In this document: piece after piece, positions 31,647 to 38,436 of the stretch
Numbering within the stretch: position 1 is the first letter of the stretch
How the letters are laid out: the number at the start of each line of letters is the position of its first letter
NCBI RefSeq assembly: GCF_945915485.1
Contig: NZ_CAMEFJ010000017.1
Span: forward strand, 1 to 38,453
DNA from: an uncultured Agrococcus sp.
GTDB taxonomy: Bacteria; Actinomycetota; Actinomycetes; Actinomycetales; Microbacteriaceae
Direction of reading: 5' to 3'
Length of the DNA stretch: 38,453 nucleotides
The notes under the pieces: generated by a model
What the model was told of the DNA's origin: nothing
The model's database searches: none
Seen by the model: the letters and a program-made list of their open reading frames with translations, nothing else
Made by a program: the position numbers and the translations under genes

Positions 31647-32443
31647 GTATCGAGTTCCCGGAGCACGACGGCATCCGATGGTCGGTGCTGGTGCAGGATG
31701 CCGACACCGGCGAGACGCTGCTGGGCGAACGGCAGGAGCAAGTGCTGAACACAGCATCCATCGGCAAGCTCTTCCTGCTGCACCGCTTGCTCGTCGACGT
31801 CGACGAGGGGTCGCGTCGGCTCGAAGACACTGCGACGCGGCTGCCGCACGAGATGATCGGCGCTTCGGGGCTCTGGTCGCGCATGCAGGCGGACACGTTC
31901 TCGCTGTACGATCTCGGGCTCTTGATCGGCGCCGTGAGTGACAACGACGCGACGAACGTGCTGGGCAGAGTCGTCGGCATGGAGCGGGTGCGGCAACATG
32001 CGCTCGATCTCGGTTTCGAGCATACGAGGCTCAACGACATCGTGCGGTGGCCCATCCCGCCCGGGTATCCGAAACGGCTCTCGGAGGGCAATGCGAGCGA
32101 GCTTGTGCGGCTCGCCAGGATGATCGCGGACGGCGACGGGCTCAGTGAAAGCAGCCGCGATACCCTGGCCAGGTGGCTCGCGGCGGGAACAGACCACTCG
32201 ATGGTCGCGCAGCCCTTCAACTTCGACCCGCTCGATCACGACTTCTTCGATCGAGGCGTCTGGCTCTGGAGCAAGACGGGCACGCTGCGATCGGTGCGCG
32301 GCGACGTCGGCATCGTGATGACAGGAGAGCGACGCGTCGCCTACGCCGTGCTGGCGCAGTGGGAGCAGGGTAAGGACCCGCGGGATGCCGTCCTCGCGAC
32401 GATGGCAGAAGTCGGCGAGTTGATTCATCGCGCCCTCGCGTAA
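31643..32443 (+). CDS. Class-A beta-lactamase-like serine hydrolase 2 (cytoplasmic)
   Basis: This 266-aa paralogue of the preceding gene is equally without a signal peptide. Motifs are SIGK (39-42), SDN (99-101) and KTG (211-213); again no ExxLN is seen (region RWPIPPGYPKR). GTG start at 31643. Shared stretches such as TASIGK, LIGAVSDN and the KTG region point to tandem duplication, though overall similarity looks moderate, so the two may differ in substrate. It is the last gene of the plus-strand arm, 59 bp before the hsp20 operator. Confidence 0.84.
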   Translation: MSIEFPEHDGIRWSVLVQDADTGETLLGERQEQVLNTASIGKLFLLHRLLVDVDEGSRRLEDTATRLPHEMIGASGLWSRMQADTFSLYDLGLLIGAVSDNDATNVLGRVVGMERVRQHALDLGFEHTRLNDIVRWPIPPGYPKRLSEGNASELVRLARMIADGDGLSESSRDTLARWLAAGTDHSMVAQPFNFDPLDHDFFDRGVWLWSKTGTLRSVRGDVGIVMTGERRVAYAVLAQWEQGKDPRDAVLATMAEVGELIHRALA

Positions 32444-32489
32444 GCGCGTCAGCCGACGGCGAACATCCCTGACGAGAAGCCCACTCGAC

Positions 32490-32519
32490 TTGCATCAGAA
32501 AACTTGAGTTGCTTAGTAT
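32490..32519 (+). promoter_or_regulatory. Predicted hsp20 promoter
   Basis: TTGCAT (32490-32495) and TAGTAT (32514-32519) are separated by 18 nt. The -10 lies within the HAIR operator at 32503-32523, as at the dnaK promoter. The leader would be about 65-70 nt, with AAGGGGG as ribosome binding site before the ATG at 32593. Confidence 0.55.
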
Positions 32520-32523
32520 CAAG
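32503..32523 (+). promoter_or_regulatory. HAIR operator 3 (HspR site) upstream of hsp20
   Basis: CTTGAGT (32503-32509), a perfect consensus half-site, is followed after 7 nt by TATCAAG (32517-32523), matching ACTCAAG at 5 of 7. It overlaps the predicted hsp20 -10 box. It places hsp20 in the HspR regulon, although hspR is 19 kb away. Confidence 0.8.
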
Positions 32524-32592
32524 TTAAGGAATATCGGGGGCCTCTTGCCGGTTGACCACGGCAAGAGAGCAAATCAACTCAAGGGGGAAACC

Positions 32593-33030
32593 ATGGCAAG
32601 CAATCTAGACCTGTTCCGTGACTTCGATCGCGTCATCAACCAGGCGTCGCGTGGGCAATCCGCGTTCGGAATGCCGATGGATCTGCATCGCGAAGGCGAT
32701 CGTTTCGTCGCCGAAATCGACCTGCCGGGCGTCGACCCATCGAGCATCGATATCGATGTCGAAGACTTCACGCTCACGATTCGTGCCGAACGCAAGTCGG
32801 CCCACAATTTCGACAAGAACCAGTGGGTGACGCGGGAGCGCAGCTACGGTACGTTCGCTCGGCAGCTCAGCCTTGGCCGCGGTCTCGATCTGAACCGCAT
32901 CGAGGCAGACTACGCCGACGGCGTCCTCACGCTGTCAATTCCCGTTGCGGAGGACAGCAAGCCGCGAAAGGTGCAGGTTCGCCACGCTGCGGCCAGCGAG
33001 GCCGTGACGGTCGATGAAGCAACAGCGTAA
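32593..33030 (+). CDS. Hsp20/alpha-crystallin family small heat-shock protein
   Basis: This 145-aa holdase has an alpha-crystallin domain (about 35-130) with FVAEIDLPGVDPSSIDIDVE and the late GVLTLSIPV motif. Small heat-shock proteins form oligomers that hold unfolding proteins for DnaK and ClpB. The frame is open to 32509, but the ATG at 32593, with AAGGGGG upstream and MASNLDLFRDFD at the start, matches the family. The HAIR site upstream indicates HspR control together with the dnaK operon. Confidence 0.95.
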   Translation: MASNLDLFRDFDRVINQASRGQSAFGMPMDLHREGDRFVAEIDLPGVDPSSIDIDVEDFTLTIRAERKSAHNFDKNQWVTRERSYGTFARQLSLGRGLDLNRIEADYADGVLTLSIPVAEDSKPRKVQVRHAAASEAVTVDEATA

Positions 33031-33111
33031 GACGTCGAGTACGGCAGCTATCGAACGCTGACCGAAAGCGCAATCGACGCCCGCCGGGGAGTCCCGTCAC
33101 CCCCCGCGTAA

Positions 33112-33162
33112 GGTGCGAAAAACTTCGAAACATGACCATCATGTTTCGAAGTTTTTCGCATC
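33112..33162. repeat. Long palindrome, copy 2 of 2
   Basis: Arms 33114-33135 and 33139-33160 are perfectly complementary over 22 bp around CCA. In RNA the stem extends by a G-U and a G-C pair (33112-33113 with 33161-33162). The arms are identical to those at 117-138 and 142-163. It lies 82 bp after the hsp20 stop and about 230-275 bp before the methyltransferase start, so it could terminate hsp20 transcription, insulate the next gene or be a mobile repeat. Confidence 0.85.
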
Positions 33163-33251
33163 CAAGGGGCAAGGGTGGGAATCGCCCTGGCCAAAGTGGG
33201 TGGGCACCTGCTACGGTCATCTGCGTGGGATCGATAATCTGCAGCGCGCTC

Positions 33252-33293
33252 GTGACAGCGCACCAGTACATCGACCGCGACCGTCGCTCCTGA
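33252..33293 (+). CDS. Possible 13-aa leader peptide before the erm-like gene
   Basis: GTG at 33252 opens 13 codons reading MTAHQYIDRDRRS and ends at TGA 33291-33293, within the loop of the hairpin at 33275-33301. Many Erm genes are induced by macrolides through stalling on leader peptides, often at an Arg/Lys-x-Arg/Lys motif; R-D-R here fits that pattern. No Shine-Dalgarno is evident and the ORF may be chance. Offered as a hypothesis only. Confidence 0.2.
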   Translation: MTAHQYIDRDRRS

Positions 33294-33301
33294 CGGCGCG
33301 G
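33275..33301 (+). promoter_or_regulatory. Hairpin in the erm leader, possible attenuator
   Basis: CCGCG, a bulged A and CCGTC (33275-33285) pair with GACGG and CGCGG (33292-33301) around the loop GCTCCT. GGCTTTCT follows, a short weak U-run. It could act as a terminator-type attenuator for the methyltransferase gene 137 bp downstream. Structure is seen; function is inferred. Confidence 0.4.
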
Positions 33302-33437
33302 GGCTTTCTGAACGCCCGATCTACATTCACGCGCCGTCACCTCCGAGTAATCTCGCGTCTCGGACCAGCGGTCTCTTCCGTTCTCGTTAGGCATGTCACG
33401 CCCCGAGGCGCTCCGAACATCGACTCTGGAGCGCACA

Positions 33438-34199
33438 ATGCGTCGTTCACAACACGGCGGCCGGCACGAACTCGGCCAGAATTTCCTCACCCACAAACCC
33501 ACCGTCAATCGAATCGCCACGGTCGTGGCAAGCACGTCCGGATCCATCCTCGAGATCGGCGCAGGCGGTGGTGCGCTGACGGGATCACTCGCTCGGCTCG
33601 GACGCCCGCTCACGGCGATCGATATCGACGAGCACCGCGTCGGACGGCTGCGACGTCGACTGCGCAACGTTGAAATCCTGCGAGCCGACGCAATGCGGCA
33701 TCCGTTGGATGCGAACGTCGTGGTCGGCAATATTCCCTTCCACATCACGACGCCGCTGCTCCGGCGCCTGCTGCGACAGCGCTCCTGGCGCTCGGCAGTC
33801 TTGCTGACGCAGTGGGAAGTGGCCAGAAAGCGAGCCGGTGTGGGCGGCTCGACCATGATGAGCGCTCAGGCTGCTCCATGGTTCGAGTTCTCGCTGGAGA
33901 TGCGCGTTCCCGCGTGGGCATTCACTCCCAGGCCCAGCGTCGACGGAGGAGTACTCCGTATTGATCGCCGCGCAACCCCGCTCATTCCTCCGTCGCAGCG
34001 AGGGGCCTACGAAGCCTTCGTGAAGACCGTTTTCACGGGACGAGGCGGCTCGCTCGCGGCCACCGTCGGCGGCGCCGCCCGAGTGCCGACGAAGGGCGCG
34101 AAACGGGCGCTGCGGGATGCCGGGGTGCGCGGCGAAGCTCGCCCGCGCGATCTAGCGCCCGAGCACTGGGCACAGCTCTGGCAGCGAGTGCAGCGTTAA
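33438..34199 (+). CDS. 23S rRNA adenine-N6 methyltransferase, Erm family
   Basis: This 253-aa rRNA methyltransferase starts with HELGQNFL (10-17), the Erm/KsgA N-terminal signature. It has SAM motif I EIGAGGG (39-45) and catalytic motif IV NIPF (98-101), which binds the target adenine. The C-terminal part is basic. Erm enzymes methylate A2058 of 23S rRNA and give resistance to macrolides, lincosamides and streptogramin B; KsgA-type housekeeping enzymes are less likely given the N-terminus and length. The ATG at 33438 has GGAG six bases upstream; an alternative ATG lies at 33393. The stop shares TTAA with the convergent gene. It is probably an intrinsic resistance gene of the erm(37)/ermE-like actinobacterial kind. 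Confidence 0.86.
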   Translation: MRRSQHGGRHELGQNFLTHKPTVNRIATVVASTSGSILEIGAGGGALTGSLARLGRPLTAIDIDEHRVGRLRRRLRNVEILRADAMRHPLDANVVVGNIPFHITTPLLRRLLRQRSWRSAVLLTQWEVARKRAGVGGSTMMSAQAAPWFEFSLEMRVPAWAFTPRPSVDGGVLRIDRRATPLIPPSQRGAYEAFVKTVFTGRGGSLAATVGGAARVPTKGAKRALRDAGVRGEARPRDLAPEHWAQLWQRVQR

Positions 34200-34525
34200 G
34201 CGGCGGGGAGGTGCGAAACCGTGATGCGAACCAATGGGTCGACGATACCGTGCTGTCCGGCTATTCGGGTGACTCGGGATTTGATGAGCCGCGCGAGGTC
34301 GGGTGTTCGACTCTCGATCGTTACGGCGACGTTCAATTCGATCGTGCATTCTTGCGCATTCTGGCTGATTCTGACCAGCGGATTGTCGCCGGCGTCCTGC
34401 CGGAGGATCGTTAAACCGGTTTCGACAGGGCCCCCGCGAGGAGGAAACAGTTTCGCAACGCCTTCGATCGCGATAACCCGGTGCTCGATCTCCTCCGCCA
34501 GCATTGCTCTGATCGGTTCGTTCAT
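34196..34525 (-). CDS. Short Asp23-like protein
   Basis: This 109-aa protein is compatible with a small Asp23-type fold: VIAIEGVAKL near the start resembles the I-x-GV motif of Asp23 proteins, and alternating beta strands follow (CTIELNVAVTIE). It is coupled to the preceding gene by ATGA. In other actinobacteria a small Asp23-like protein often follows a larger one with an anti-sigma-like N-terminus, and the same order is seen here. Its stop overlaps the stop of the erm-like gene. Confidence 0.65.
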   Translation of the reverse strand: MNEPIRAMLAEEIEHRVIAIEGVAKLFPPRGGPVETGLTILRQDAGDNPLVRISQNAQECTIELNVAVTIESRTPDLARLIKSRVTRIAGQHGIVDPLVRITVSHLPAA

Positions 34526-35139
34526 GGGCGCTCCTCTTCCTTTGCCCGCGTGACGACGTCGCTGACACGAATGTCGACTGCTTCGAGCTGCAGTTCGGAG
34601 TGCTGTTCGATGCGCTTCGCGACTTCCCGGCGCAGTGCTGTGACCAGGCTATGCATGGGGAGCCCGTAGAGAACACTGACCTCGAGACTGATTCGGATTT
34701 CGGCGCCCGGCTCTTCGACAGCGCCCAGGAACCGGCACTTCCCGACGATCACCCCAGGTACGGCCTCTTCCGCGCCGCGGACGAGGCCGCGTACCGCCCC
34801 CTCCGTGATGGCTAGATCGGCCGACGGATCGGGGTCGCTGATGGGAATTCTGCGCCCCACGCGAGACTCGGCCACGATTGACGAAACGACTCCGCGTAGC
34901 CAGTGCTCCTCGACGTCCGGTTCGCTACGCGCTTCCTCTTCGAGCGCAGTAGAGGTGAGAGTGCGCAGCCGCGCAAGGCCTTCGAGCGCGCGCTGACAGG
35001 CGGGGGAGTCCTCGATCGACGGGTTCACAGGGTTGCGCCCGGATTCGAGATAGTCGGTGAGCTCTTCGATGGTGTGACCGTCGAGATCCTCTTGCAGCAC
35101 GTGCTCGTGCTCGTTACGGGGGGTGTGGTTGTCGTTCAT
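34522..35139 (-). CDS. Asp23-family protein with anti-sigma-like N-terminus
   Basis: This 205-aa protein has residues 15-65 (HTIEELTDYLESG, then SPACQRALEGLARLRTL) resembling the helical part of zinc anti-sigma domains, but with only one His (22) and one Cys (48) in place of the H-C-C ligand set. Residues 100-200 form an Asp23-like domain (VPGVIVGKCRFLG, VSVLYGLPMHSL, LEAVDIRVSDVV). The ATG start overlaps the ECF sigma stop (ATGA), so it is co-translated with the sigma factor. It may hold the sigma factor inactive and link it to envelope stress. The frame is open to 35460, but the upstream part is a shadow of the sigma gene. Confidence 0.75.
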   Translation of the reverse strand: MNDNHTPRNEHEHVLQEDLDGHTIEELTDYLESGRNPVNPSIEDSPACQRALEGLARLRTLTSTALEEEARSEPDVEEHWLRGVVSSIVAESRVGRRIPISDPDPSADLAITEGAVRGLVRGAEEAVPGVIVGKCRFLGAVEEPGAEIRISLEVSVLYGLPMHSLVTALRREVAKRIEQHSELQLEAVDIRVSDVVTRAKEEERP

Positions 35140-35702
35140 CGCCACGCCTCCATCCTCACGATGATATGTCTTCTCGCACGCGCCAGCGCCCCACGCACGG
35201 TCGAGACACTGGTGCCGAGCTGTTCGGCGATCTCGTCGTAGTGGTAACCGCCGATTTCGCGAAGCACCCAGCAGTCGCGCTGCAGGGAGGGGAGCCCGTC
35301 GAGCGTCTCCCTGAGTGCGGCCATCTGGGCCCTGTTCTCCACGACGCGGTCGGGACTCGTGTCTCCCGACGCCGTCGAATAGAGATCGTCGATGTCTTGA
35401 TACGGGCGGGATGCCCGAACGCGGCTGATCGCGTTCCTGGTGACGATGCGCATGAGCCACGGCTGCACCTTGCCCTGATCCTCGAGATCCGGGAGGCGCT
35501 GCCAGGCGGTTACGAATGATTCTTGAACGATGTCGTCCACTTCCAACGTGCTGCGGGTGATCAGTCTCGTCGCCGCACGAAGCCGCGGTGTGTGCCTGCG
35601 CACGAGTACCGTGAACGCCTCGACGTCCCCGTCTGCGGCCCTTCCGGCGAGAATCCGATCATCGGCATCCGCGAGCGAAATGCGCGGTGTGTATTCACGC
35701 AT
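35136..35702 (-). CDS. ECF-type RNA polymerase sigma factor
   Basis: This 188-aa sigma factor has region 2 (about 25-95; DDIVQESFVTAWQRL, QPWLMRIVTRNAISRVR) and region 4 (about 130-182; LDGLPSLQRDCWVLREIGGYHYDEIAEQLG with an HTH ending VSTVRGALARARR). It directs RNA polymerase to stress promoters. The ATG at 35702 follows GAGAGG; the frame opens nine codons earlier without a ribosome binding site. It is coupled to the Asp23-domain protein, its likely regulator. Promoter targets cannot be read from the window. Confidence 0.93.
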   Translation of the reverse strand: MREYTPRISLADADDRILAGRAADGDVEAFTVLVRRHTPRLRAATRLITRSTLEVDDIVQESFVTAWQRLPDLEDQGKVQPWLMRIVTRNAISRVRASRPYQDIDDLYSTASGDTSPDRVVENRAQMAALRETLDGLPSLQRDCWVLREIGGYHYDEIAEQLGTSVSTVRGALARARRHIIVRMEAWR

Positions 35703-35729
35703 GTGTGCCTCTCTGAAACTGCAGCGCAA

Positions 35730-35762
35730 CCGGCCCTGCCCTGTTGAACAGCGTAGGGCCGG
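35730..35762 (-). terminator. Hairpin between GlsB-like and ECF sigma genes
   Basis: CCGGCCCT (35730-35737) pairs with AGGGCCGG (35755-35762). The 17-nt loop itself contains CTGTT-G-AACAG, which can pair as a second stem. It lies 15 bp past the stop of the GlsB-like gene and 28 bp before the sigma start, so it could end the upstream operon or lie in the sigma leader. No U-run. Confidence 0.45.
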
Positions 35763-35776
35763 GCGCTCGAACGGGT

Positions 35777-36046
35777 TTACCGCTTCTTCGACTTCCTCCC
35801 GAAAACCAGTCCGTAGACGAGCAATACCAGCAGTGAACCTCCTATTGCGAGCAGCCAGCTGCGCAAGTCGAAGAATCCTCCCAGGTCAATGTTGAACAGC
35901 AGCCCGCCCAGCCAACCGCCGAGCATCGCACCGACGACACCGAGTAGCAGGGTGACGATCCAGCCACCACCCTGTTTGCCCGGCAAGATCAACTTCGCGA
36001 TAGCTCCGGCGATGAGCCCGAGCAGTAGGAAACCGAAAAACCCCAT
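35777..36046 (-). CDS. GlsB/YeaQ/YmgE-family stress membrane protein
   Basis: This 89-aa protein has three hydrophobic segments and the family pattern: GLIAGAIAKLILPG near the start, GGWIVTLLLGVVGAMLGGWLG in the middle and a basic end (FGRKSKKR). Members of this family (transglycosylase-associated) are induced by general stress; their biochemical role is not known. It sits between csbD-like and sigma genes, all on the minus strand. Confidence 0.92.
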   Translation of the reverse strand: MGFFGFLLLGLIAGAIAKLILPGKQGGGWIVTLLLGVVGAMLGGWLGGLLFNIDLGGFFDLRSWLLAIGGSLLVLLVYGLVFGRKSKKR

Positions 36047-36100
36047 GGGTCGACTCCATTCCTTCTCAATGTATGGTTACTGACGCATGCTGCGTCCGGA

Positions 36101-36277
36101 CTACTTGTTCTTGAAGACATCCTTGACGTCTTCAACGGTCTTCTTGACCTTGCCTTCGACCTGATCGGCCTTGCCCTCCGCCTTCAAGCGGTCGTTGTCC
36201 GTCGCCTTTCCGAACGTTTCCTTTGCTTTGCCGAGGGTCTCTTTTGCTTTCGCCTCGAACTTGTCTGATTCGCCCAC
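36101..36277 (-). CDS. CsbD-family stress protein (58 aa)
   Basis: The gene was read directly from the minus strand. A GTG start at 36277, with AAAGGAG seven bases upstream, opens 58 codons. The product is lysine- and glutamate-rich with the CsbD pattern: KFEAKAKETLGKAKETFGKA, then DNDRLKAEGKADQVEGK, then VEDVKDVFKNK. CsbD-like proteins are small, abundant and hydrophilic, under general-stress control in other bacteria; function unknown. The neighbouring GlsB-like gene is a common partner. Confidence 0.92.
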   Translation of the reverse strand: MGESDKFEAKAKETLGKAKETFGKATDNDRLKAEGKADQVEGKVKKTVEDVKDVFKNK

Positions 36278-36334
36278 GATGGGCTCCTTTCTCTGTGTGC
36301 TCAGTTGAGAGCGGTTGTTGCGGGTTTCTTTTGG

Positions 36335-36934
36335 TCATCGGGCTCGTATCGGTGCGCGCAGCCGGTCGCGGACTCGCTGACGCCCCACTCGCAGGACAAC
36401 GGGGGTCTCCGTGCCTGCGAAGTTGTCCCAGTCGGCGAGCGCCGCGTGCGCAGCTGCCAGCGTTCGTGAGAGATCTGCTCCGTCGCGGACGAAGAGCTCC
36501 ATCAGGATCGTCGGTCCGAGTCGACCTCTGTAGGTCGTCGCGGATACGTCGAGGAGCTCCGGTGTGCCGTCGCATCGCAGTGCGAAGAATTCGCCAACAG
36601 CAGTCGTATCCACGCTCGTCGTCCCCTGCGCGGACGCCGTACGGAGAGCCGTTCGCGTCGTTCCCCGGCGCCGGCTCGCAATGAACGCAACAGAGATCAG
36701 CAGCACGAACAGTGCCGCGACAACCGCCGCGACGCCCCATACGGGCATACGCCAGCCCCACGGAGTTGCGATCGTCTCCGTGGCAATCGGCCAGATCGCG
36801 CCGGCCCGCGAGACCGACGCAGTAAGGGCATCCTGTGCGAATGTCCAGAGCAGCAATGCCGCGCCCGCTCCGATCGCGAACAGCCCCGTGACCAGGAGGA
36901 CGGTTCTGCCGAGGAATCTGTTGTTCGAGCTCAC
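36335..36934 (-). CDS. AmaP-like two-helix membrane protein
   Basis: This 199-aa protein has membrane helices at about 9-31 and 64-87 with a short outside loop and a soluble C-terminal domain (about 90-199). The layout resembles AmaP, the membrane anchor of Asp23 in Firmicutes, and its actinobacterial counterparts. The GTG start at 36934 overlaps the stop of the DUF6286-like gene (GTGA); upstream codons in frame are shadows. It is the last of the five coupled genes that begin at 38436. Confidence 0.7.
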   Translation of the reverse strand: MSSNNRFLGRTVLLVTGLFAIGAGAALLLWTFAQDALTASVSRAGAIWPIATETIATPWGWRMPVWGVAAVVAALFVLLISVAFIASRRRGTTRTALRTASAQGTTSVDTTAVGEFFALRCDGTPELLDVSATTYRGRLGPTILMELFVRDGADLSRTLAAAHAALADWDNFAGTETPVVLRVGRQRVRDRLRAPIRAR

Positions 36935-37491
36935 GCGACCGACCCCTCTCGCTGCACGAGGACTCGTGGACGCAATCGCAGGCCGAGCGCCTGCGTTGTG
37001 CTCCTGGCTGCCTCTTCGACGGCATCGTGATCGACCGCCACGCCAGAGACGGGTCGAACCATTATCGTCACCAGACGGCGGCGATGGACGCTCGCGCGTA
37101 CCTGACGCCGCTGCAAACCGCACGAGCGTGCGACTGTAGTCGCGACGGACTCGGCGAGCCCATAGCTCTCGATAACGACCCCGGCTCGATCGGTTATGAG
37201 GGTGTGCCTTGTCCTTCGCCCCGGCAGGATCGCCAGGAGGAAACCGACCACGCCCAGGAGCAGGAGCACGCAGCCGGCCGTCACCGAAACGACGGGATCG
37301 TTCACGGCATCCGTGACGGTCGCGGCAACCGTGTCCAAGCGTTCAGGTAAGAACAGCGCCAAGCCTCCTGCGACGAGTCCGCCCGCCGTGAGCAGAGCGA
37401 CACAGGTCGCCGCGATGACTGCGGGAACCGTTCTGGAGGCGCGGGTCTCTCGACGGAGCAGACGTCGGTAGAGCCTTTCGTGGGTGGGCAT
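36931..37491 (-). CDS. DUF6286-like membrane protein
   Basis: This 186-aa protein has two hydrophobic segments (about 22-48 and 66-90) and a basic C-terminal domain (GLQRRQVRASVHRRRLVTIMVRP). This matches the DUF6286 type found beside Asp23 genes in actinobacteria; the name is from memory of the neighbourhood and pattern. The ATG shares one base with the preceding stop (TGATG). A role as a membrane partner of Asp23 is likely. Confidence 0.68.
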   Translation of the reverse strand: MPTHERLYRRLLRRETRASRTVPAVIAATCVALLTAGGLVAGGLALFLPERLDTVAATVTDAVNDPVVSVTAGCVLLLLGVVGFLLAILPGRRTRHTLITDRAGVVIESYGLAESVATTVARSCGLQRRQVRASVHRRRLVTIMVRPVSGVAVDHDAVEEAARSTTQALGLRLRPRVLVQREGSVA

Positions 37492-37823
37492 CAGAGCACT
37501 CTCCCTCGACGGGCCGGACGCGCGCCATCAAAGCGGATGTCGACCGCCGAAACCGAGCGCTCGGCGAGGCGAAACATCCCATCGATGAGGGCCGCCCGGA
37601 TCATCTGAGCCTGCTCCGGTATGGGGATTGGTTCGGCTGTCAGCGCGAGCGGCAAGCGCACCGAGGCACGTAACCTGCCGCTATCGTCCGTGAGTTCCAG
37701 CGAGACTTCCGAGTCGCGGGTCTGAGCCGCGTCGGATGCGAGCCGAGTGGCGAGCGCCTGCAGCGAGCGAACGCTGAGCACCGTCCGTCCCCTGCACTCG
37801 TCGCCCTGCTGGTCGAGGATCAT
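37491..37823 (-). CDS. Small protein, probably a diverged Asp23 domain
   Basis: This 110-aa protein has GRTVLSVRSLQALATRLASDA near the start, a beta hairpin (VSLELTDDSGRLRASVRLPL) and a helix-strand end (RAALIDGMFRLAERSVSAVDIRFDG). The order of elements is that of an Asp23 domain, with weak sequence identity. The ATG at 37823 overlaps the preceding stop (ATGA). No membrane segment. Confidence 0.6.
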   Translation of the reverse strand: MILDQQGDECRGRTVLSVRSLQALATRLASDAAQTRDSEVSLELTDDSGRLRASVRLPLALTAEPIPIPEQAQMIRAALIDGMFRLAERSVSAVDIRFDGARPARRGRVL

Positions 37824-38011
37824 GACGACGTGCGACGTCCGCGTACGACGTCCGCGAGCGCGCCGAGGTCGAGCCTGCCCTCCATGACACGGCCGATGCC
37901 GGCGCCGATCAACATTGCCAGGCCGACCAGCAGGAAGACCCAGAATCCGAGCGTCACGAGCGTGAGAGCGAGAATCGCTCCCACGACCGTGCCAGTGAAC
38001 GTTGCGCTCAC
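37820..38011 (-). CDS. Small integral membrane protein (DUF2273-like)
   Basis: This 63-aa protein has two hydrophobic stretches (about 5-24 and 25-44) joined with little loop, and a basic tail (VVRGRRTSS). In Asp23 loci of other Gram-positive bacteria a DUF2273 protein of this size sits next to asp23 and amaP. The GTG start overlaps the asp23 stop (GTGA). The family is assigned by size, topology and place. Confidence 0.68.
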   Translation of the reverse strand: MSATFTGTVVGAILALTLVTLGFWVFLLVGLAMLIGAGIGRVMEGRLDLGALADVVRGRRTSS

Positions 38012-38436
38012 TGGACTCGAGTCTCCCCGGTCTCTTCTTCGTCGTTCGAAGGAAGGTGCACGTCGTCGACGGCGACGTTGACTTCGGTGACCTCCATGCC
38101 GACGTACTCCTGGAGCGCGTTGTACACGGAAGCCCGTACCTTGTTCGCGACGTCCTGCAGTGCAACCGGGTAGTCGGCGACGATCGTCACGTCGACGGCA
38201 ACCTGCTCTTCGCCCACCTCGACGTTGATGCCCTGCGAGAGGTCTTTGGTGTTGAATGCGCCGCGGATCGCGCCGACGACGCGAGCTGCCCCGCCTCCCA
38301 GTGCGTACACGCCGGGTACCTCGCGTGCTGCGATGCCGGCGATTTTCGCGACAACGCCGTCATCGATCGTGGTCTTGCCGACGGGGCCGGTCGCGGTAGC
38401 GGTGGTCTTCGGTCGGGGGTTCGGCGTGTTTGCCAT
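38008..38436 (-). CDS. Asp23/Gls24-family envelope stress protein
   Basis: This 142-aa protein has a disordered T/P-rich start (about 1-22) and then the Asp23 domain with TTIDDGVVAKIAGIAAREVPGV, DVTIVADYPVALQDVANKVR and the GMEVTEVNVAVDDVHLP end. Asp23 is an abundant membrane-associated protein in stress-response complexes of Gram-positive bacteria. The ATG at 38436 follows AAGGAG. First gene visible in a tightly overlapping operon; upstream genes may lie beyond the window. Confidence 0.93.
   Translation of the reverse strand: MANTPNPRPKTTATATGPVGKTTIDDGVVAKIAGIAAREVPGVYALGGGAARVVGAIRGAFNTKDLSQGINVEVGEEQVAVDVTIVADYPVALQDVANKVRASVYNALQEYVGMEVTEVNVAVDDVHLPSNDEEETGETRVQ

Larger units (their letters stand above)
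33031..33437 (+). other. 407-bp region between hsp20 and the erm-like gene
   Basis: This gap holds palindrome copy 2 (33112-33162), a strong hairpin at 33275-33301 and a 13-codon ORF at 33252, all listed separately. An ATG at 33393 is in frame with the methyltransferase and could add 15 residues, but has no good ribosome binding site. No clear -35/-10 pair is visible. Most of it is probably the leader of the methyltransferase mRNA. Confidence 0.55.

Noticed and set aside
30822-32443. Two beta-lactamase genes as antibiotic resistance determinants
   Set aside because: No signal peptide and no visible omega-loop ExxLN; context is murein-peptide processing. A resistance role is not supported.
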